Assembly (NCBI GenBank): GCA_965214945.1
Contig: OZ244029.1
Span: forward strand, 1,674,001 to 1,738,000
Source: JAAXHB01 sp965214945
GTDB taxonomy: Bacteria; Actinomycetota; Acidimicrobiia; Acidimicrobiales; Aldehydirespiratoraceae
DNA length: 64,000 nt
Reading direction: 5' to 3'
Below the pieces are notes generated by a model. That model ran no database searches. It saw only the letters and a program-made list of their open reading frames with translations, and was not told the DNA's origin. This document shows, piece by piece, positions 16,200 to 25,015 of this stretch. The translations under genes and the position numbers were made by a program. Position 1 is the stretch's first letter, and each line of letters opens with the position of its first letter.

Positions 16200-17522
16200 T
16201 CAAACTGCCTCGGCTTGAGGCTCGCCGGCATCTTCGTAGACGCCCTCCTCATATACATCCTCCCAGGCCTGCTGACCCTCAGAGCCGATGCCGATGTAGT
16301 TGCCCGCTTCGTCGAAGGCGTGATCTCCGAAGTGCTCCTGATACTCGGCCGCGACCACGCCCCCCTCGGCCGCCTGTTTGATGGACAGGCTGATACGGCG
16401 CCTGTGCAGGTCTAGGTCGATGATCTTCACCCACAGCTCCTCACCCGGCGACACCACCTGTTCGGGCGCTTCCACGTGATACGCCGACATCTCCGAGATG
16501 TGAACTAGCCCCTCGATCCCGTCGCCGACCTGCACGAAAGAGCCGAAGGGCACAAGCTTGGTTATGCGTCCGTAGACCAGCTCGCCCACCCTGTGACCGG
16601 CTGCGAACTCCTGCCAAGGATCCTGCTGCGTCGCCTTCAGCGACAAGCTGATCCTCTCCCTGGCCATATCGATCTCGAGCACCTTGACTTCGATCTTGTC
16701 ACCCGGCGAGACCACCGACTTCGGGTGCTCCACATGCTTCCATGACAGCTCCGAGACGTGCACCAAGCCGTCCATGCCACCTAGGTCGACGAACGCCCCG
16801 AAATGCACCACCGAAGACACCACACCGGATCGGATCTCGCCCGGCTGGAGGTTCTTCAAGAAAGCCTCGCGCTGCTCGCGCAGGGTCTCCTCAAGCCATG
16901 CTCTGCGGCTGAGCACCACGTTGTTGCGGTTCTTATCGAGTTCGATGATCTTGGCATGGATCTCGGTGCCAACATATGGCTGAAGGTCGCGCACTCTGCG
17001 CTGCTCCACCAGTGAAGCCGGCATGAAGCCCCTCAGGCCGATGTCCACAATTAATCCGCCCTTGACAACCTCGATCACATGGCCCCTGACAGCCGAACCC
17101 TCTGCTTTGAGTTTCTTGATGTTGCCCCACGCCCGCTCATACTGAGCTCGCTTCTTGGACAGAACGAGCCGGCCCTCTTTGTCCTCGAGCGTTATTACCT
17201 GCGCCTCGACCGTCTCCCCCAGCGAAACGACGTCTGAGGGCATGACATCGTGGCGGATGCTGAGTTCGCGTGCGGGGATCACGCCCTCCGACTTGAACCC
17301 GATGTCGAGCAGCACCTCTTCCCTGTCGATCCGGACCACCGTTCCCTCGACGATCTGGCCGTCGGCGACGGTCATCATGGTGGCGGCGTAGGCCTCTTCG
17401 AGGCTCATGTCATCGAGATCGTCGGCGACGATTTGACGGGGTATGTAGGAGCCGTCTTCGGCGAAGCCACCCATTTCGGGGGCGTCTGCCATGGCGACGG
17501 GCTGGAGGGCGGTTTGGGTCAC
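16200..17522 (-). CDS. rpsA: 30S ribosomal protein S1
   Basis: S1 binds mRNA on the small subunit. Four S1 OB-fold domains follow each other at about residues 52-120, 140-205, 225-295 and 310-380. Typical motifs are GQIVEGTVVRIDREEVLLDIG, IRSGVVSSVVHFGAFVDLGG and VYGRITKLVPFGSFVQ. The tail after residue 385 is acidic. The start is GTG at 17522; an in-frame ATG 10 codons later is an alternative. The 440 residues match the four-domain form seen in actinobacteria. Confidence 0.95.
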   Translation of the reverse strand: MTQTALQPVAMADAPEMGGFAEDGSYIPRQIVADDLDDMSLEEAYAATMMTVADGQIVEGTVVRIDREEVLLDIGFKSEGVIPARELSIRHDVMPSDVVSLGETVEAQVITLEDKEGRLVLSKKRAQYERAWGNIKKLKAEGSAVRGHVIEVVKGGLIVDIGLRGFMPASLVEQRRVRDLQPYVGTEIHAKIIELDKNRNNVVLSRRAWLEETLREQREAFLKNLQPGEIRSGVVSSVVHFGAFVDLGGMDGLVHVSELSWKHVEHPKSVVSPGDKIEVKVLEIDMARERISLSLKATQQDPWQEFAAGHRVGELVYGRITKLVPFGSFVQVGDGIEGLVHISEMSAYHVEAPEQVVSPGEELWVKIIDLDLHRRRISLSIKQAAEGGVVAAEYQEHFGDHAFDEAGNYIGIGSEGQQAWEDVYEEGVYEDAGEPQAEAV

Positions 17523-17637
17523 GTGCTCTTCTCGGGTGGCTGGGACTGGGGGACTTCGCCGTACCGCCGGGCGGCGGCGACGACCGCGAGCGCGGCGCTG
17601 TGAGGCTACCTGATGGCGCGCGCCGAACGGTCCGCGC

Positions 17638-17665
17638 GTGCTGCGGGCGTCTTAGCCCGCAGCAC
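17638..17665. terminator. Stem-loop downstream of polA
   Basis: A perfect 11-bp inverted repeat, GTGCTGCGGGC and GCCCGCAGCAC, encloses a 6-base loop. It begins 20 bp past the polA stop. No T tract follows on the minus strand, as is common for actinobacterial terminators. The rest of the gap to rpsA shows nothing else. Confidence 0.6.
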
Positions 17666-17684
17666 TCAGCCGCGGCCGCATCCC

Positions 17685-20372
17685 TCAGTCCTTGGCGTCT
17701 GCCCAGGTGCGGGCCACTTTGAGGTCCACTTCCAGAGGCGCCCTCAACTCGAACGCCCCCCGCATAACCGCGGCAGTTAGCTGAGCTGCCGCTTCGACCT
17801 CCTCTAAGGGTGACTCGACGATTATCTCGTCGTGCACCTGAAGCACGATACGCGAGCGGAGTCCTTCGGCTTCCAGCGAGTGGTCGAGGCGTACCAGCGC
17901 CACTTTGAAAATGTCTGCGGCAAGGCCCTGAATCCCCGCGTTCATGGCCTGACGCTCGCCGGCACCCCGGAGCCGCGCGTTGGGGCTTGCTAGCTCGGGG
18001 ATCTTGCGGCGGCGCCCGAAGAGCGTCTCGGTGTAGCCACGCTGCCGGGCCTCCTCAACGGTTCGCTGCATGTACCGGCGCACCTCCGGGAACGCCTCGA
18101 AGTAAGCGTCAAGGATCTGTGACGCCTCAGAAGTTCTGATGTTGAGCCGCTGCCCCAGGCCGTAGGCCTCCATGCCGTACGCCAGTCCGTAGGACACCAT
18201 CTTCGCTGTCGAGCGCTCCTCCACACCCACGCTGGCCGGGTCGATTCCGAAGATATGGGCAGCTGTGGCGGTGTGGATGTCGTCGCCGGCGTCGAACGCG
18301 GCGATCAGGCCGGGATCCTGAGACAAGTGGGCTATGCAGCGCAGCTCGATCTGGTCGTAGTCGGCTACCAGCAGCCGACTACCGCTCGGGGCGATGAAAG
18401 CGGTGCGGAACACGCGGCCCCGCTCGCTGCGTACCGGTATGTTGTGTAGGTTTGGGGCGTCGGAGCTGAGGCGGCCCGTTCGGGCGACGGTCTGGTTGAA
18501 GGTGGCGCGGATACGGTCGCCGGGTCCGACTTCTGCGAGCAGGCCCTCTCCGTAGGTGGACCGCAGCTTCTCCACGGCGCGGTACTCGAGCAGACAGCCG
18601 ACGATCTCGTGCTCGCCTTTGAGGCGCTCCAGAGTGCGGGCATCGGTGGAATAGCCGGTCTTGGTGCGCTTGAGCGGTGTCAGCCCGAGTTCGTCAAAAA
18701 GGATCGCTCCAAGCTGTTTCGGGGAGTTGATGTTGAAGTCGCGACCGGCCAGGGCGAGCACCTCGTCGCGCAGCCTGGCCGCCTCGGTCCGCAGTTCGTC
18801 TCGTATGCGCCTCAGCACTTCGGGGTCTACGCCGATGCCGATGTGCTCCATGCGCGTCAGCACGCGTACCAGCGGAATCTCGACGTTGTCGTTGAGGTCG
18901 GCGAGGCCCTGGGAAGCCAAAGCCGTGCGCATGGGCGACGAAAGCCGCTCAGCGGCCAGAGCCGCCCAGCCCGTCCGTTCGGCTGTCTCCACCGCGGCCC
19001 CGTCGAAGCTGAGCTGGCCCTCCTCCGAGTCTGGCGGTGGCGCCATTCCCGTGTGGCGCGCCAGCAAGTCGCTGAGCTCGTAGCGGGTGTCCGACGGATC
19101 CAGGAGATACGCGGCGAGCCTGGTGTCGAGCCAGGGGTCGCGCATTTCAACGCCGGCGTCGAGCAAGCCGCGCATGAGCGACTTGGCGCCGTGCGCGGCC
19201 AGCGGCCGCGCCGCGCCGGCCGGGTCGCGGCCGAGCACCCCCCGGAGCGCGGCGTTGACTTCGTCATGTTCGATAAACGGCCCGGGTACGAAGGCAGCAG
19301 CCGCGGCAGCGCTGTCGGTGACGAACGCGAAGCCCTCAGAGACGCCACCGGGAGCGGCTGCCAGCCCCACTGGCAGGGTCCCGCAGTCTGCGTCAGTGAA
19401 GCTCCACAGCATGCCCGCCGCCTCGGCCGGCGAGGAGCACACAGTGACGCTAGCGATCAGCTCTGGCGTCGGCGACTCATCCGCTGAGACGTCCCCGAAC
19501 ACGTAGGGCAGCTCGACCAGGCGTGGGCGCAGCTGGCGGAACTCCAGGAAGTCGAATAGCTTTTGCACCGCCTCGGGGTCGGGCGCGGCCATCCGCAGAT
19601 CGTCGAGACTCGCCTCCAGCGGAACATCGCGCACGAGCCGCATCACCTGCTCGTTGCTGCGCACCTGTAACTCACCGGCGGCGAGGTTCTGCCTAAGCTT
19701 CGGAGTCAGCTCGTCCAGCGACGCGAAGACAGCATCGAGGCTGTGGTGCGTGTTGACAAGCCGGGAGGCGGTCTTCGGCCCGACGCCGGGCACACCCGGG
19801 AGGTTGTCACTCGTGTCGCCGCACAGCGACGCGTATACCACGTACTCAGCGGGGTCTACGCCGATGCGCTCGACTATCCCAGCTTCGTCGTAAAGCGCGT
19901 AGTCCGAGACGCCTCGAAGCGTGTAGAGCACCTTGACGTGCGGGTCTTCAACAAGCTGGAAGGAGTCGCGGTCGCCGGTGACGACGATTACGTCATGGCC
20001 GGCGTCGCGGCCCTGCGTGGCCAGCGTGGCGATCACGTCGTCGGCCTCGTATCCGATCGCTTCGGCTGTGCGCACCCCCAGAGCGCCCAGCACCTCACGC
20101 ACCAGGCCCATCTGCTGTCGCAGGATGTCAGGCGTCGGCTTGCGCGTGGCCTTATAGGAGGGCACGCGCTCGTGGCGGAATGTCGGCTCGGGACGGTCGA
20201 AGGCGGTGACGACCTGGTCTGGCAGGTGATCTCTCCACACCTTTATGAGCATCGATGTGAAGCCATAAACTGCATTCGTTATCTGACCTGAAGCCGTGGC
20301 CATGCTGGCCGGCAGGGCGTAGAAGGCTCGATAGACGAGCGAGTTGCCGTCCAAGAGCACCACTTTGGCCAC
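17685..20372 (-). CDS. polA: DNA polymerase I
   Basis: It fills gaps in repair and Okazaki fragment processing. The N-terminal 5'-nuclease domain starts VVLLDGNSLVYRAFYALP and contains the helix-hairpin-helix GVPGVGPKTA. The C-terminal polymerase domain has motif A (ADYDQIELR), the finger helix (RSTAKMVSYGLAYGM) and motif C (QVHDE). The middle 3'-5' exonuclease-like region lacks an obvious DxE motif, so proofreading is probably absent, as in other actinobacterial PolA proteins. Its 895 residues are normal. Confidence 0.96.
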   Translation of the reverse strand: MAKVVLLDGNSLVYRAFYALPASMATASGQITNAVYGFTSMLIKVWRDHLPDQVVTAFDRPEPTFRHERVPSYKATRKPTPDILRQQMGLVREVLGALGVRTAEAIGYEADDVIATLATQGRDAGHDVIVVTGDRDSFQLVEDPHVKVLYTLRGVSDYALYDEAGIVERIGVDPAEYVVYASLCGDTSDNLPGVPGVGPKTASRLVNTHHSLDAVFASLDELTPKLRQNLAAGELQVRSNEQVMRLVRDVPLEASLDDLRMAAPDPEAVQKLFDFLEFRQLRPRLVELPYVFGDVSADESPTPELIASVTVCSSPAEAAGMLWSFTDADCGTLPVGLAAAPGGVSEGFAFVTDSAAAAAAFVPGPFIEHDEVNAALRGVLGRDPAGAARPLAAHGAKSLMRGLLDAGVEMRDPWLDTRLAAYLLDPSDTRYELSDLLARHTGMAPPPDSEEGQLSFDGAAVETAERTGWAALAAERLSSPMRTALASQGLADLNDNVEIPLVRVLTRMEHIGIGVDPEVLRRIRDELRTEAARLRDEVLALAGRDFNINSPKQLGAILFDELGLTPLKRTKTGYSTDARTLERLKGEHEIVGCLLEYRAVEKLRSTYGEGLLAEVGPGDRIRATFNQTVARTGRLSSDAPNLHNIPVRSERGRVFRTAFIAPSGSRLLVADYDQIELRCIAHLSQDPGLIAAFDAGDDIHTATAAHIFGIDPASVGVEERSTAKMVSYGLAYGMEAYGLGQRLNIRTSEASQILDAYFEAFPEVRRYMQRTVEEARQRGYTETLFGRRRKIPELASPNARLRGAGERQAMNAGIQGLAADIFKVALVRLDHSLEAEGLRSRIVLQVHDEIIVESPLEEVEAAAQLTAAVMRGAFELRAPLEVDLKVARTWADAKD

Positions 20373-20445
20373 TAGCCCAATCTATGTCGGACAGCTCACT
20401 CCATGTCGGCGCACGGGCGATGGGAGGATCGGCCGTCCCCAAGGG

Positions 20446-20506
20446 CGGGCGCTCAGGTCGGGGGTGTCCCTCTATCGGGCGCTCAGGGCCGGGCGCGTCC
20501 CTCTAT
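20446..20506. repeat. 30/31-bp tandem duplication at the 3' end of the ANTAR regulator
   Basis: Copies at 20446-20475 and 20476-20506 both begin CGGGCGCTCAGG and end GTCCCTCTAT. The second contains the stop codon of the response regulator (20483-20485); the first repeats it just downstream of that gene. Confidence 0.8.
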
Positions 20507-21052
20507 GACATCTTGGGCCACCTCTCGCAGCGTGCGCCGCTGCGACATGGCTGTCCGTTGGATGAAGCGGTGGGCCTCGCGCTCCGACATCGCGGAGCGG
20601 TCCATCAGCCTGCCCTTAGCGCGGTCCAGGAACCTGCGCACCTCAAGCTTGTCCTCCAGTTCGGCCACATGGCCTTCCAGCGCCCTGAGCTCCCGGAACC
20701 GCGCCAGCGCCAGCTCCACCGCCGGCGCGAGATCGTCGCGGCGATAAGGCTTCACCAGATATGCCATGGCACCCGACTCTCGGGCCCGCTCCACCAAGTC
20801 GCGCTGGCTGAAAGCCGTCAGAACTACCACCGCGGCTCCGCGCTCTGAAGCTATAGCACGGGTGGCCTCGATGCCGTCGAGCCCCGGCATCTTGACGTCC
20901 AGGATTGCCACGTCGGGCCGGTATTCGGACACCAGCCTCACCGCCTCATCTCCACGTCCGGTGTCGGCCACCACGTCGTAGCCCTCCTCGCGCAGCGTCT
21001 CCACGAGGTCGAGCCTGATGATCGCCTCGTCTTCAGCGACGACCACGCGCAC
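20483..21052 (-). CDS. ANTAR-domain response regulator (PdtaR-like)
   Basis: The N-terminal receiver domain begins VRVVVAEDEAIIRLDL and carries the phospho-acceptor Asp in DVAILDVKMPGLDG, then a Thr/Lys pair (VVLTAFSQ, YLVKPY). The C-terminal ANTAR domain (LEDKLEVRRFLDRAKGRLMD onwards) binds tandem RNA hairpins and acts by antitermination in characterised members such as Mycobacterium PdtaR. The GTG at 21052 places the receiver at the N-terminus as usual; the frame is open to 21085. The partner kinase is not in the window. Confidence 0.9.
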   Translation of the reverse strand: MRVVVAEDEAIIRLDLVETLREEGYDVVADTGRGDEAVRLVSEYRPDVAILDVKMPGLDGIEATRAIASERGAAVVVLTAFSQRDLVERARESGAMAYLVKPYRRDDLAPAVELALARFRELRALEGHVAELEDKLEVRRFLDRAKGRLMDRSAMSEREAHRFIQRTAMSQRRTLREVAQDVIEGRARP

Positions 21053-21078
21053 TGCGCTCCCGCGCACGGCTTGAGCCC

Positions 21079-21366
21079 TCAACACGCCAGGAGCCGCTCG
21101 AGCAGTCTGTCCTGGTCGGCTTCGAGTCGGTTGATCCGCTTCACCAGATTGTCGCGGTGAAGCCGGAGCCGCTCGGCGTGCCGCAGAGCCCGGCGGTACT
21201 CGTGTTCGGCCAGCGGCGTCTCAGAGACCATCGCTCGAACCCGGCAGTCCTCGGCATCGTCCGCGATCGGCGCCAGCTGCTCTTCGGTGATCTTCAGGTC
21301 GTCGCGCAACCGTCGCAGACTGCGGCCCACAGTGCCCAGTCGACGCTCAATTCGCTGGCGGCCCAT
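21079..21366 (-). CDS. Small conserved-type coiled-coil protein
   Basis: A 95-residue charged, mostly helical protein with a heptad-like spacing of leucines throughout and no membrane segment. The part ITEEQLAPIADDAEDCRVRA and the C-terminal LEADQDRLLERLL are the clearest blocks. The same arrangement beside tRNA and an ANTAR regulator appears in other actinobacteria as far as I recall, but the function is unknown. Its end overlaps the longest frame of the ANTAR gene but not the GTG start chosen there. Confidence 0.65.
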   Translation of the reverse strand: MGRQRIERRLGTVGRSLRRLRDDLKITEEQLAPIADDAEDCRVRAMVSETPLAEHEYRRALRHAERLRLHRDNLVKRINRLEADQDRLLERLLAC

Positions 21367-21414
21367 CAGCGTAATTTTAGCCGGAGTGGCCTATCCGTAG
21401 TTTCCAGCCGGAGT

Positions 21415-21497
21415 GCCCGGAGAGGGATTCGAACCCTCACGCCCCTGCGGGCGGCGGATTTTGAGTCCGCTGCGTCTGCCACTTCCGCCATCCGGGC
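21415..21497 (-). tRNA. tRNA-Leu (anticodon CAA)
   Basis: The reverse complement has acceptor arms GCCCGGA and TCCGGGC, an anticodon loop CTCAAAA (anticodon CAA), a long variable arm and the T-loop GTTCGAATC. CCA is not encoded. Confidence 0.95.
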
Positions 21498-21721
21498 GGT
21501 GCCGCTAATACTATCTGTGCGGCTAAGTTGCTGTCTGCGCGAATTCAGATTTGCCATCTCAGATGAAACTCCGGCGGCGGTCTGAGAGTCTGAATAAGCT
21601 GAGCGTGATACCGTCGCGGCCTGCCGCGCTCGGCAAGCTTGTCAGTCCCGCTATGGCGTGCCTGAGGCTTTGCGCCCTGTACGACCCGCTACCAGACCAG
21701 CAGAACGAAGGGCGTCCGCCG

Positions 21722-22906
21722 ATGATCGTGTTCATGTACCCGGGCCAAGGCTCGCAGCGGCCCGGCATGGGCGAGGCGTGGACATCTCATCCTTCATGGG
21801 AGCTAGTGGCGGAGGCTTCAGAAGCCGCTGACAGAGACGTCGCGCGGCTGCTGCTCAACGCTGACGCTAAGGAACTCACGAAGACGCGCAACAGTCAGCT
21901 GGCCACGTTCGTGATGTCAGTGGTGACGCTGGACGCTGTGGTGCGACTCGGCGCAGAGGCAGCAGGCCACGTAGGCCACAGCCTGGGCGAGTACTCAGCG
22001 CTGACCGCCGCGGGCGTGGTCGACTTTAGCGACGCGGTGGCACTGGTGACCGAGCGAGGCAACGCCATGCAGGCCGCGGCCGATGAGCGCGAGGGAACGA
22101 TGGCGGCCGTAATCGGACTCGACGATGACGCTGTGCAGATCGCATGCAGCCGCGCCGCGGTCGACGTGTGGATCGCCAACCACAATGCCCCGGGCCAGGT
22201 TGTGATCGCCGGCGCGCCGGACTCGATAGTCGCCGCCGGCAAGATCGCCCGCGAGCTCGGGGCCAAGCGGACGGTGATGCTGCCCGTCGGCGGCGCCTTC
22301 CACACCGCGTTCATGGCCTCGGCCCGAGAACGGTTATCCAAAGCCGTCGGCCGCACCGAGTTCCGAGACCCTCACGGCATGGTGATCGCGAATGTCGACG
22401 CCTCCGCCCACAGCCGCGGCGCGGACTGGCCCGACCTACTCAAGGCACAGCTCACCAGCCCGGTGCGCTGGCGTCAGACTCTCACGGCTTTGGACGAGGC
22501 CGGGTTCACGACGTTCGTGGAACTCGGGCCGGGAAAGGTGCTCACCGGCCTCGCCAAGAGAACGCTCAAAAAGCACCGACGCCTTTCTGTCTCAGAGCCC
22601 AATCACCTGGACGGGCTGTTAGAGGCGCTGGCTCCGGCCCCTGACGGTCATGACACTGTCGCCGCGAGCTTCGAGGGCGAGCGTCTTTTTGCCACCGAGC
22701 GGCTTGTCGTCAGCCCGGCTGCAGGCGTGTTCGCCGCCGCCGACGGCCTCGCCGCCGGATCAACGGTGGTCGTGGGACAGCTGATTGGCAGCGTCGGCGC
22801 TCACGAAGTGCGCAGCGCTTTTGCTGGGGAACTGATGGGCGTTCTGGCGGTGACCGGAGAGCGCGTCACCGCCAGCCAGCCGATCGCATGGCTGAGGACT
22901 AGCTGA
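21722..22906 (+). CDS. fabD: Malonyl-CoA:ACP transacylase fused to a lipoyl-like domain
   Basis: FabD loads malonate onto ACP for type II fatty acid synthesis. Residues 1-310 are a standard enzyme, with FMYPGQGSQRPGMG, the Ser nucleophile in VGHSLGEYSAL (Ser about 87) and the His in GGAFHTAFM. The start is the ATG at 21722, not the longer frame. Residues about 317-394 are extra. They begin RLVVSPAAGVF and end VTASQPIAWLR, with a second VRSAFAGELMGVL strand. The spacing is that of a biotinyl/lipoyl hammerhead domain, but the turn reads GAHEV and has no modifiable Lys. It leads the cluster fabD-fabH-fabG-acpP-fabF. Confidence 0.92.
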   Translation: MIVFMYPGQGSQRPGMGEAWTSHPSWELVAEASEAADRDVARLLLNADAKELTKTRNSQLATFVMSVVTLDAVVRLGAEAAGHVGHSLGEYSALTAAGVVDFSDAVALVTERGNAMQAAADEREGTMAAVIGLDDDAVQIACSRAAVDVWIANHNAPGQVVIAGAPDSIVAAGKIARELGAKRTVMLPVGGAFHTAFMASARERLSKAVGRTEFRDPHGMVIANVDASAHSRGADWPDLLKAQLTSPVRWRQTLTALDEAGFTTFVELGPGKVLTGLAKRTLKKHRRLSVSEPNHLDGLLEALAPAPDGHDTVAASFEGERLFATERLVVSPAAGVFAAADGLAAGSTVVVGQLIGSVGAHEVRSAFAGELMGVLAVTGERVTASQPIAWLRTS

Positions 22907-22912
22907 ACTGCC

Positions 22913-23833
22913 ATGGGGGCCCGGGTGATCGGAATCGGTACGGCTCTGCCCGAGAGAGTCGTCACCAACGACGAGCTGGCGGCCACCATGGACACCAGCG
23001 ACAAGTGGATCAGGGAGCGCACCGGTATCCGCGAGCGCCGCATCGGGCTGCCCACCTCTGTGCTAGGCGTCCAAGCGGGGCGCGCCGCGATGGAAATGGC
23101 CGGCGTGGACCCCGCCGACATCGGCCTTCTGATGCTCAGCACCGCCACCGCCGATCAGCTCCTGCCCGGGAGTTCTGCGGAGATCAGCGCGGAACTCGGC
23201 CTGGAATGCGGCGCATTCGACCTGAACGCGGTCTGTGCCGGCTTCACCTACGGCTTTGTAGTGGCCACGGCAATGATCGACTCACACGCCGGCCCTGAGC
23301 GTGTGCTGCTGATCGGCGCAGACGCCCTGTCGCCGATCACCGATTGGACCGACCGGGCCACGGCCGTGCTGTTCGCCGACGGCGGCGGTGCGGTGGTCCT
23401 CGAGCGCACCGAGGTTCGCACCCTGCTCGGATGGGATCTCGGTGTCGACGGCAACTACCGGTCGATCCTCTACTGCGATCACAACTCCACTGTGGTCATG
23501 GAAGGGCGCGAGGTGTTCAAGGTGGCGGTGCGAGCGGTGACGCGCTCTGTGCTCACTGCACTGGAGCGCGCCGGGCTAAGCCCAGAAGACGTGGACGTGC
23601 TGCTGCCGCATCAGGCCAACATCCGCATCATTGAGGCCATCTGCAGGCGGACCGGGATCGGCTCCTCCAAGACTTACAATGTGATTGAGCGTACGGGAAA
23701 CAACTCGTCGGCGACGATCCCCCTTGCGATGGCCAAGGCCCACAAATGCGGAGCGCTGACGCCCGGCGCCGTGGTGGTCATGACCGGCTTCGGCGCCGGC
23801 ATGACTTGGGGCACCACGGTCGTGCGTTGGTGA
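22913..23833 (+). CDS. fabH: 3-oxoacyl-ACP synthase III
   Basis: FabH condenses acyl-CoA with malonyl-ACP to start fatty acid chains. The catalytic Cys is in DLNAVCAGFTYG, the His in VLLPHQANIRI and the Asn in RTGNNSSATIP. The N-terminal GIGTALPERVVTN and C-terminal GFGAGMTWG are standard. The 306 residues are slightly short but complete. It starts 6 bp after fabD. Confidence 0.95.
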   Translation: MGARVIGIGTALPERVVTNDELAATMDTSDKWIRERTGIRERRIGLPTSVLGVQAGRAAMEMAGVDPADIGLLMLSTATADQLLPGSSAEISAELGLECGAFDLNAVCAGFTYGFVVATAMIDSHAGPERVLLIGADALSPITDWTDRATAVLFADGGGAVVLERTEVRTLLGWDLGVDGNYRSILYCDHNSTVVMEGREVFKVAVRAVTRSVLTALERAGLSPEDVDVLLPHQANIRIIEAICRRTGIGSSKTYNVIERTGNNSSATIPLAMAKAHKCGALTPGAVVVMTGFGAGMTWGTTVVRW

Positions 23834-23957
23834 GCCGAGCGCGGGTGACCGGGGAGGGCACCGACGCCCAACGCTCGAGAAGCGCCCGTACCTCAACGCG
23901 AGCAAACCGCGCAGCAGGCGCGAACCACGCAACAGCCAACAACTGCGCGTCAGCCCG

Positions 23958-24677
23958 ATGAGTTCAGCTCGGGTGGCGCTGGTGACCGGCGGAAATCGCG
24001 GCATCGGCTTGGCCACAGCCACTCGCCTGAGCCGAGCCGGGCACCGGGTAGCGATCACCTATCGTAGCCAGCCGCCGTCCGACGCCAAAGAACGCGGGCT
24101 CACTTGCGTGCGCTGCGACGTCACAGACCCGGACTCGGTGAAGGCGGCCGTTGCAGAAGTCACAGAAGCTCTCGGGCCGGTAGAGATCCTCGTCTCCAAC
24201 GCCGGCATCACCGCCGATGGGCTCAGCGTGCGCATGTCCGACGACGACTTCCGCCGCGTGCTCGACACCAACCTCACCGGTGGCTTCAGAGTCGCGCGGG
24301 AGACGGTCAGATCGATGATGAGACGTCGCTGGGGCCGGATCGTGTTCATCTCATCGGTGTCAGGCATCGGCGGCCAGGCAGGCCAGGCCAACTACGCAGC
24401 GTCCAAGGCCGGCCTGATCGGACTGGCGCGCTCGATCGCTAAGGAGTTCGCCTCGCGTGGCGTGACGGTGAACGTCGTAGCACCCGGCCCCGTGGGCACG
24501 GACATGCTCTCGGCTCTAAACGCCCGGCAGCTCGCCGCCATCGTGGAGCGCGTGCCCGTGGGACGGGTCGGCACACCCGACGAGCTGGCCGCCGCGATTG
24601 AGTTCCTCACGTCGGAGGGTGCCGGCTACATCACCGGTATCGTTTTGGCCGTCGACGGCGGCATCTCGATGGGCTGA
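23958..24677 (+). CDS. fabG: 3-oxoacyl-ACP reductase
   Basis: An NADPH-dependent short-chain reductase that reduces 3-oxoacyl-ACP. The cofactor loop is TGGNRGIG near the N-terminus. The catalytic Ser is in VFISSVSG and the Tyr-Lys pair in NYAASKAG. The C-terminal GYITGIVLAVDGG is typical of FabG. The 124-bp gap after fabH contains short GC-rich repeats (GCGCAGCAGGCGCGAACC-like) and no gene. Confidence 0.93.
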   Translation: MSSARVALVTGGNRGIGLATATRLSRAGHRVAITYRSQPPSDAKERGLTCVRCDVTDPDSVKAAVAEVTEALGPVEILVSNAGITADGLSVRMSDDDFRRVLDTNLTGGFRVARETVRSMMRRRWGRIVFISSVSGIGGQAGQANYAASKAGLIGLARSIAKEFASRGVTVNVVAPGPVGTDMLSALNARQLAAIVERVPVGRVGTPDELAAAIEFLTSEGAGYITGIVLAVDGGISMG

Positions 24678-24767
24678 CAGAACGGAGCCCCGAAGCCGGA
24701 GCCGCAACATCGCAATGGTCCATTACAACAAGACTCGAGAACATCTTGAGGACATGAGGAGGCAGCA

Positions 24768-25004
24768 GTGAGCGACGACACTTTCGAGCGCTTCACGAAC
24801 TGCACCGTCGAGGTGCTGTCGGTGGAGGCGTCTCAGGTGGTTCCCGAGGCGGACTTCGCCGACGACCTAGACGCCGACAGCCTGGACATCGTCGAGCTGG
24901 TGATGGCTCTCGAGGAGGAGTTCGACATCGAGGTCGACGAGGAGGAGCTAGAGGGCGTCTCGACGGTGCAGGCGGCGTTCGACCTCGTCAGATCCAAGAT
25001 CTGA
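24768..25004 (+). CDS. acpP: Acyl carrier protein
   Basis: A 78-residue acidic carrier that holds growing acyl chains on phosphopantetheine. The attachment Ser lies in the motif DADSLDIVELVM. The start GTG/ATG region is preceded by a strong ribosome-binding site, GAGGAGG, consistent with high expression. It lies between fabG and fabF. Confidence 0.96.
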   Translation: MSDDTFERFTNCTVEVLSVEASQVVPEADFADDLDADSLDIVELVMALEEEFDIEVDEEELEGVSTVQAAFDLVRSKI

Positions 25005-25015
25005 ACCACGCCGCC

